The notes beneath the pieces were generated by a model, which had not been told where the DNA came from, ran no database searches, and saw only the letters and a list, made by a program, of their open reading frames with translations. Of a stretch of 64,000 nucleotides of DNA, positions 57,626 to 64,000 are shown one piece after another. Made by a program: the position numbers and the translations under genes. The first letter of the stretch is position 1. Each line of letters starts with the position of its first letter. This DNA comes from Phlebiopsis flavidoalba (Eukaryota > Basidiomycota > Agaricomycetes > Polyporales > Phanerochaetaceae), in assembly GCA_035772785.1 (NCBI GenBank), contig JAOCPU010000060.1:1-64000 (forward strand), given 5' to 3'.

Positions 57626-59606
57626 TATAGACTTTGAGGCAGCCTCTGCGCACACAATGAGGGCAAAAAACCGTTGTCGTTTGAGGAGAGAATTTCGATT
57701 TCTGCCTTGCGTCTGTTGTGCAGCATATACTGTAGCTCCCGCCTAACGTCCTGCCGGTCAGTGAATCTCCGTTCAACGAATGCCACATTCATACCTCCAT
57801 TTTTCTTGGCAAGCTGGGACGTCGGAGCATCGCCAAAGCCTGTAAGACGGACTTGTTAGCGTTGAACCCCGGGCGAACACACGTCCGGAGATGCTGGATG
57901 TACCTTCTTCTGATCGTGCTTCGTGATAGGAATTAGAGCGTCGTAGTCTAATCCCAGCCTAAGATACGATACGTCATTTGTAGGTCCATCTCGTCATCGT
58001 CAACCTACTCCATGATGTCCGCGGTTTTCACGCCAGCCCAGGTGATACGAGGGGCAACAAGCGTCTCGTCTTCATGAGACATGCTGACGCTTCCATATTT
58101 GAACACTGACAGAATGTCTAAACCGTTATGGGTCGCAGTCTACTAAAGCCAGGATGGGGACGCTCAAAGCAAGAGTGACATTACTTAGGCTCGATAAATA
58201 CAAGAGGGGAGATACACTCACGTCATGGTAGATTTTCCGACAGAGTGCACACCAGCTGTCGCGTCGCTACGTCCGGATAGCCTTTGCCCTGTGAGGACAA
58301 CACCGCGTGAGGTTATATACTAGCCGTTGAGTGTTACCAGACCGTGATGAGAAGGCCAGGTCCGGGAAGGTCAGGATGTTCAGTAAGATGTAGGTGCTTG
58401 AGGGTCTGATATACCGCCTGTGTTACGACGCTTAACACTCAAGGTCGTATGACTAGCTAAATAACACGTACCTCCTTCTCCACGACAAGCACCCAAGACA
58501 GGTTATCTTGCACTTCGTAACTTCCAATGTCTTCTGAGGGAGGGATTAGTGTGTTCTAGGACTGGTTAGCACCAATGGCTTTTCGGACAGAAAGAGTGAG
58601 TACGCGCATCTGAGGTAGTCAGTACAATGTCGTCTCCTGAGATCGTGCACATCTTGAGACCTTTGCCAGAGAGCAATCCTTTCAAAGAAGACCCTCTTCA
58701 AGCTATAATTTGAACAATTGCTTCCAGAGACATTGACACCCATTCGACTCACAACATTGAGACCGGCGCGTCTGGACCCCACAGTAGCTGCGACATCATC
58801 GACCAGCTAGGAGTCACATCAGAATGACCATTAACAGTTGTGGAATAAGGTGGCTCACTCTATCTACGACGGCTTGAGACCCAAATAATGAGACGTCCTT
58901 ATAACTACATGTCTCTGCAATACGAAATCAAACATAACCAACCACAAATGAGCGCATACATACCGCTTAGTAGTAGGCGTATTGGTCACAAGGGCTTCGT
59001 GTATAAGGTCGACCACTCTCAAGAGCTGCGCTAAGATACCGTGAAAATACTGAGTATATGCGCGTAAGAAAAACCCAAAAACTGCATACCTATTGACCTA
59101 GAGCTAGCGTGTTTTGCCTTCTGCGGGAAGATGAGTTGCCGCGTTGGAAATGATCTTGGTCTGTTATCAATATCTCACGAGGCAGAATTGCGGGATATAT
59201 GCGTGCCCATCATCCTTTACCGCTTTCTTCCTATCCGCAAGGTTGATATAAATCTTGTCTCTCGAGTTCCGTCGGGTCTCGGATTGGTCCCCCGTTGGCA
59301 TAACCTGTACGAGTTGCGAGAGAAAATCGATGACCAAACTCTTCCAAACGGCGTATGGTGACTGAGCTGGTGAAAAAAATCAGTTCGACCAGATATAGAA
59401 AAAATCATATAGCACACATACCAGGACCCTTCCGAGTCGCCTTCCGAATCCGCTGTGTCTGTCGTTTCTTCATCGTCCTCGATTCGGCAATGCTCTTGGT
59501 CACCAGTGACTGGGTGCTCATGATGGGTGTTCATCAACAGTGAATACACATCGACGTCAGCCTCATCATCAGCATCGTCGAAATGCAGAATGTCGTCAAA
59601 TACCAT
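57626..59606 (-). CDS. SPO11: SPO11 meiotic double-strand-break transesterase
   Basis: Topoisomerase VI A-like enzyme that starts meiotic recombination. The start at 59,606 gives MVFDDILHFDDADDEADVDV. After an acidic region and an intron come LVIDFLSQLVQVMPTGDQSE, KIYINLADRKKAVKD and the conserved ILAQLLRVVDLIHEALVTNT (about 59,020). The catalytic block RDM-YYKDVSLFGSQAVVDR lies near 58,880-58,916. Further blocks are SEDIGSYEVQDNLSWVLVVE and AVYQTLKHLHLTEHPDLPGP. The Toprim part has KGYPDVATRQLVCTLSE, PILALVDCDP (metal-binding DxD, about 58,130-58,155) and GLDILSVFKYGSVSMSHEDE. The C-terminus is DRQDVRRELQYMLHNRRKAE, ending at 57,626. One extra base at about 58,905 falls exactly on the catalytic tyrosine codons. 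Confidence 0.9.
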
Positions 59607-59823
59607 AGAGGAGAGAGCAGGAGCAGAAAACGACTTATGCGCTACGAAACAGAGCCACGGAGCGAGATATCTCGCGTTGGACACGAGCGGTCACACAGAC
59701 ATTGACGTGTGACAAGATGATGTGAGCGTCACATCCCAGTACGAAGCCCTAAACAAAATGCATCATTGAAATACCAGGAAATCCAATATATGACATACAA
59801 CGGAAGACGCGACAGGCGATAAA

Positions 59824-61033
59824 TTAGCCCCAGTTTGGCACGTCGAGCTCGAACCATTCAGGTAGCTTGACCCAGAACTCGGCCCGGACGGTGTCCACAA
59901 CGGCACTGAACTCCATCCTGCAAGCCTCGCATGCGCGCGTCGTGGCACGATTCTCGGTACCCGGAGCGTCTTCTTTTGCTGTCTGCATGAGGAGGCTGTC
60001 GGCAATGGCAAAGAGCGGATCCGAGTTGCGGTTGATAACCAGTCCCGTTCACGTCCCGGATGAGGGCGTAGGTGATAGCCTCGAAGGCAATTTGGCAGCG
60101 GCGCTTGCGTGCGGGTTGCAGCTCGTTTCGGTTGTGACAGAATTCGCCTGGCGTGCGGCTCTCGAGCTCCTTCACGATGAACGTCGAGAAATAGCGTGCT
60201 GCCTGTTCCTTTCCGCGATAGACTCGAAACAGCTCAGAGTTGGATAGAACATATGTGCGTCCAGTCTCAGGGTCGATGTAGTCCCTAGTCAGTTGACTAG
60301 GCAGGAACCGCGACAAGTCATAGAATGCTGAAGGCAAAAGTTGAGGCGCGTCTGCTTCGCGTGCGAGAGCGATGATAACACTGTCAAACGGTGAGAACAG
60401 CTAACTCCCAAAATAGTATGTCAACTCACGCCGGATGAGGGAGTCCCGTGTGGGGGGCGTAAATACCGTCGCCGGCGGTCACCAGTTTCTCCCGAAGTTC
60501 CCACTGAGAAAGTGTAGTCGGCCAAGAAAGGAGGAGCTGTCTCAGAGCCTTAGTACGCAAAGCTTGAATGCCGTAGGCCGTGGAAAGCCTCAGTAGGATC
60601 GAGAGGACTCGAAATTCTTCCATCTCAGTGTGATCGGAAAGCCTGGGGTTCCAGCGGAGAGTTAGATCGTCAGTTTGCCAGGATGTAAAGACACTCACCC
60701 ATATAGATACTTCAAAAGGACATAAACTTCATCAGGCGTGTTGGAAAGCATCAAGACTGGCCGCCCCTCCAGAGATTGACAGAGTCCGTCCGACATCGAG
60801 GCATCGGCCATCTCTTCTAGAACCACTGAATGACGGAAGAGAACACTTCTGTGCACGAGAAAGTATTTATGACCACAGAGAACTGCAATATTTCCGTCGT
60901 TGAAGGAGAGCTCTTCATGCCTGTTGGGGACCTCGTATTGAGCTTCGAAGCAGCCCACGGTATCGACTTGAGGCGTGTGAGCGTTTGAACTGAAGTCTCC
61001 TTCAAGCAGAGTCAACTTGGCCATTGCAGTCAT
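59824..61033 (-). CDS. BTB/POZ-domain protein with C-terminal CxxC motif
   Basis: Member of the large basidiomycete BTB family, possibly a Cullin-3 adaptor or dimerising factor. The ATG at 61,033 gives MTAMAKLTLLEGDF. The BTB core reads NDGNIAVLCGHKYFLVHRSV, LFRHSVVLEEMADASM, RPVLMLSNTPDEVYVLLKYL and, after an intron, EEFRVLSILLRLSTAYGIQA with LRTKALRQLLLSWP. The C-terminal half has AFYDLSRFLPSQL, VYRGKEQAARYFSTFIVKEL, RKRRCQIAFEAITYALIRDV and, in a shifted frame, ACEACRMEFSAVVDTVRAEF then KLPEWFELDVPNWG with the stop at 59,824. The Cys-x2-Cys pair may bind metal with upstream Cys/His (FCHNR), which is inference. Confidence 0.8.
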
Positions 61034-61504
61034 CGGAGAGGGTTTGTATGAGGTTTGTATGATGGCGGTGTAGGACAAGCAAGAGAGTAGCTGAGCTCAA
61101 AGGGGGATGAGACCTGTCAGCCTGGAGCCATCCTCACCTGTCAGTCGAAACTGAAAGCGCGCCAGTCAGCCAATTTGTTGTGGTAGCGGTGCATGTAACT
61201 TGGTCGTTGTTCAAGGAATTTCTCCTGTTTCCTGATATAGCGCAAAAAAGCCACACGGATGTAAAAAGGGAGAAGTTAGACATTCGTAGGGTGGTGAGAA
61301 CTTGACCTGATAATATTCCCGTTCACAGGCAAGGGCGAGGCTGGGCGAGGGCGCCGGGTGGAAAGTGGTAAATTGCTCGCGTGGCAAACGCGCGTGGTCC
61401 ATGACATGGATGGCGTTTTGGCGTCACCACCAAACTCAACTCTACTCAAGCATCCGCGTACACACAACTCCTGCCGTCACAGCCATCCTCGTTCTTGAAC
61501 CCAA

Positions 61505-63348
61505 ATGTCAACCTCACCACAAACACCAACCATTCGAATTATTCCTGGAGCACCCGCTCCCGCGCCTGCATGCCAAAAGCGCGAAGAAAAAGCGCAAAGC
61601 TGGTGCTAAGAAGTCGTCTGACCAAGGGGATGAACATGTTGCTGTCCCCGACGCGCACGCTGCCGCATTGATTGACCATGCCCCTTCGGAGGTTGACCTT
61701 AGGGAAGGCTCCATTGCGTCCGAGCTTTGTTGCGCGTGCGGATAGTGCTGCACCAGTGTCTCCCGGAGGTGCGTCAAGCCCTCTGGTAGACATGTTGCAA
61801 AAGAGGATGAAGACAACAAACAAAAAGATAGTATGTGCTAGTTCATTATGAAACGTGCTCCCGACTCCAATGTTTATACATTTGACTATTAACTGTCTAG
61901 ACTCGGATACAAAGCTATTCTACAACGCCTCTTGAGAAGCTCAACGAGGATCAGATCCGTACTCTCAAGACTCTACCCGTCCTCGAGGGTGTCCATAAAG
62001 AGTTGGAGGAAGTCAAGAAAGCTGTTGAAGTATGATCGCCATGATGTAACGTTGCGCGGTGTGTACGCTGATGAGACCTCCCAGACTCATGAAGCAGAAG
62101 CGTCCCCCAGGATATTGAACGCCAGAAGTTTGGAAGCTGCGAAAGCTGAGGAACAACGGATACAAGACTCATTGGCATCTGCTGCGGTAAATATACCGTC
62201 CATTTAGTCCGGGTTCTGAGTGCTTATGGTGGTGTTCAGAACATACACCTCAGGAGGACTTCTGATCTGTTGTCATTCATTACTTTGCATTCGGCATTGT
62301 CGACCGGAAACCCGTCCGCTCTTGCACTAGGCCTCGCAGAAAATGAGGCGGCAGCAGTCTTCTCTGCGATTGAGGCGCTGCTCGGAGCAGACGCGGAGCG
62401 AAAGCTCGAAGTCGTCAACGGGTTCCTGTCCGGTGAAGGCAGCTTCCAAGGTGTCACTTGTGAGTTATTTTGCACGCCAGATGTGCTAATATCTTCTGAC
62501 ACATGCAAAAAGACTCTCGCCTGTCCGATATTACGTTCCAGTTCTTGAAACCCCGAGCCCCTACTCCCTCCAGCCACCGAGCCTGAATTTCTTGACGAAT
62601 GAGGTTCCCGAAGAGACACCCGATATCCCGGTTGGGGGTCTGCCTTCCTCGATCGCGCTCCTGCAACGAGCAGCTTCCAGTTTGTCCAGGGATGACGAGC
62701 TTGAGGCAGAAGAGGAACAGCCTACAGAGATTGAAGTCACTGAAATCGTTACTGAAGTCGCCGTCAATGGGCATGCCGTCATTCAGGATACCGTGACAAT
62801 AACCACGACGACCGAGGTAAGACATTTTGCATGTTTCAAACGCGCGATTGACGAGCTGTATGCGCTTTAGGTGCCTGCCGAAACAGGACTGAACTGGGCA
62901 GACGAGGATGATGGCGGCCTTCCCTCAATTGCGTCGCTGCACGACAAATTCGGCCTTCTTCTGCTACTGGCACCGCCTGCTGTTGCACCATGAACCTCTT
63001 CCGGAGACTCCTACCGCTGCCAACGACGCTGCTCCTGCCGGCGACGACGGCTTCCAAGCCGCTTCCCGTGGTCGCGGTCGTGGGTGTCGCGGCGGGTTCC
63101 GCGGCGGACCGCGAGCGCGGTGGCTATCAGGGGGAGGATATCGCGGTGGACGATTGGGGTGGCGGCGAGCGTGGTGACCGCGGCGAGCGGGCGGGCGTTG
63201 GATTCCGTGGCGATCGGCCTCGGAGAGGCAGTGGTGACTGGTAGAGGTGGGAGAGGGTCGCGATGGAGAGCATCGCGGTCGTGGAAGGGGCCGCCCTCGC
63301 GGTACAGGTCATCATCAGGAGGCGCGAGGTGGTGGAAACCCTGCGTAA
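61505..63348 (+). CDS. Caprin-like RGG-box RNA-binding protein
   Basis: Probable cytoplasmic RNA-binding protein. The start at 61,505 gives MSTSPQTPTIRIIPGAPAPA. After a slip comes SSPLVDMLQKRMKTTNKKI, an intron and SYSTTPLEKLNEDQIRTLKT, then LPVLEGVHKELEEVKKAVE, a coiled coil. AKAEEQRIQDSLASAA, AENEAAAVFSAIEALLGADA and ERKLEVVNGFLSGEGSF follow, then an acidic Thr/Glu-rich part (EVTEIVTEVAVNGHAVIQDT) and PSIASLHDKFG. The C-terminus is Arg/Gly-rich (ASRGRGRGCRGGFRGG, GERAGVGFRGDRPRRG, HRGRGRGRPRGTG), ending EARGGGNPA with the stop at 63,346-63,348. RGG boxes bind RNA and are often arginine-methylated. The coiled-coil plus RGG layout resembles Caprin, though homology is not certain. Confidence 0.7.
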
Positions 63349-63836
63349 ATATGATTTCGAGCAGCTCGCCGTGGACCAATTCGCCATCGGACTCGTTTTG
63401 CCATGCGACCAGTATTTGAACTCGCAAGAACAAAATGGGCTGTCCCATGACTTGAACATTGACATTGACGGTCCAGAATATATTTCATCTTGTGCCATTC
63501 ACAGCATGTCACCATTGAGTCATCCAATAACAGTTACAGAACACTCGCACCAAAGTCGCACACAGCATAACCGGAGCATCCTATGATATAATGGCGCTTG
63601 TTCTACACGTGGGAGGTGCCTTTCTGAGTTTCGGACTTCGAGATCTTTGCCATTCGTCCTCCAGTCCGTACCCCATCCACGTCTACCTCGTTTCTTGTAC
63701 ACAACACGCCGTTGGTTCCCAACTAACCTTTGTCCACACTCACTAGCCTACCATTCTGCAAAACTTCCTTGTTACTGTACCTCGCTTCATGTGCAAGCCC
63801 GATACGAAACTTCAAGGATCCCTCTCATGACATCAA
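63349..63836. other. Intergenic, no gene seen
   Basis: Contains the 3' region of the RGG gene and the promoter of the carrier gene. No protein pattern is visible. Confidence 0.5.
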
Positions 63837-64000
63837 CAGCGCCTGCCTCGAGTCCTCACGGCGTCCTCGAGCCCCCCAGCAAACGAGGGCAAGAAGGGAC
63901 GAGGCCTCCTCTCGTTTATAACCCCCCAGATCGCGTCGTATTTTATTGCTGGGGGTGTCGCGGGAGCTGCGTCGAGGACCGTGGTCAGTCCTCTGGAACG
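63837..64000 (+). CDS. Mitochondrial carrier (SLC25) protein, 5' end only
   Basis: The start at 63,837 gives MTSTAPASSPHGVLEPPSKR, then, after a 1-nt slip near 63,940, YFIAGGVAGAASRTVVSPLE. This is the first helix of a mitochondrial carrier repeat (GGxxGxxSRT..PL[DE]). The window ends inside this motif, so the substrate cannot be named. The AGAASRTVVSPLER form is typical of ADP/ATP- or CoA-type carriers such as Leu5-like proteins, which is only a hint. Confidence 0.8.

Overview
The window is nuclear DNA of a filamentous basidiomycete, most likely an agaricomycete. The evidence is many introns of about 45-70 nt with GT..AG ends, genes packed on both strands, and basidiomycete-style families: a Plavaka-like transposon remnant, RAX2 with a C-terminal SH3, BTB proteins, paired Zn2Cys6 clusters and a small secreted repeat-prone family. 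Almost every conserved gene carries 1-4 nt insertions or deletions relative to its family, including ribosomal protein S18, AlaRS, SPO11 and CDC6. An unpolished long-read assembly explains this better than mass pseudogenisation. Gene spans below are therefore start-to-stop estimates across exons, introns and small frame breaks, not single open frames.

Layout. 1-7.5 kb is gene-poor: a decayed Plavaka/KDZ-type transposase, unassigned repeat-like DNA and a possible coiled-coil gene. About 7.6-10.7 kb is a sharply bounded AT-rich block whose centre folds into a large imperfect inverted repeat (axis near 9,142). 11-23.4 kb holds housekeeping genes: HAP2/NF-YA, an unknown acidic protein, RPS18, alanyl-tRNA synthetase, a THO1/SARNP-like SAP protein, a PP2C phosphatase and the 60S factor REI1. 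23.6-33.5 kb holds RAX2 (cell polarity), tRNA-Gly(GCC), a complex I accessory subunit, a small RPEL protein, a DUF1279 membrane protein and an SPE2-like start. 36-39.5 kb has a second PP2C and a double Zn2Cys6 protein. 41-44.3 kb has two tandem secreted-protein paralogues, followed by repeat-like DNA.

From 46.9 kb to the end lies a striking cell-cycle group. DBF4 (regulatory subunit of the Cdc7 kinase), a gamma-tubulin complex component, CDC6 (origin licensing) and SPO11 (meiotic double-strand breaks) lie within 13 kb. A type I membrane protein sits between CDC6 and SPO11, and a BTB protein, an RGG-box Caprin-like protein and the start of a mitochondrial carrier follow. DBF4 and CDC6 each carry a close pair of ACGCGT (MCB-type) sites about 170-260 bp upstream of the start codon, which suggests shared G1/S control.

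No CRISPR array, bacterial operon or clear defence system is present. The least explained features are the AT-rich foldback block, the clustering of replication and meiosis genes, and the duplicated Zn-cluster exons.
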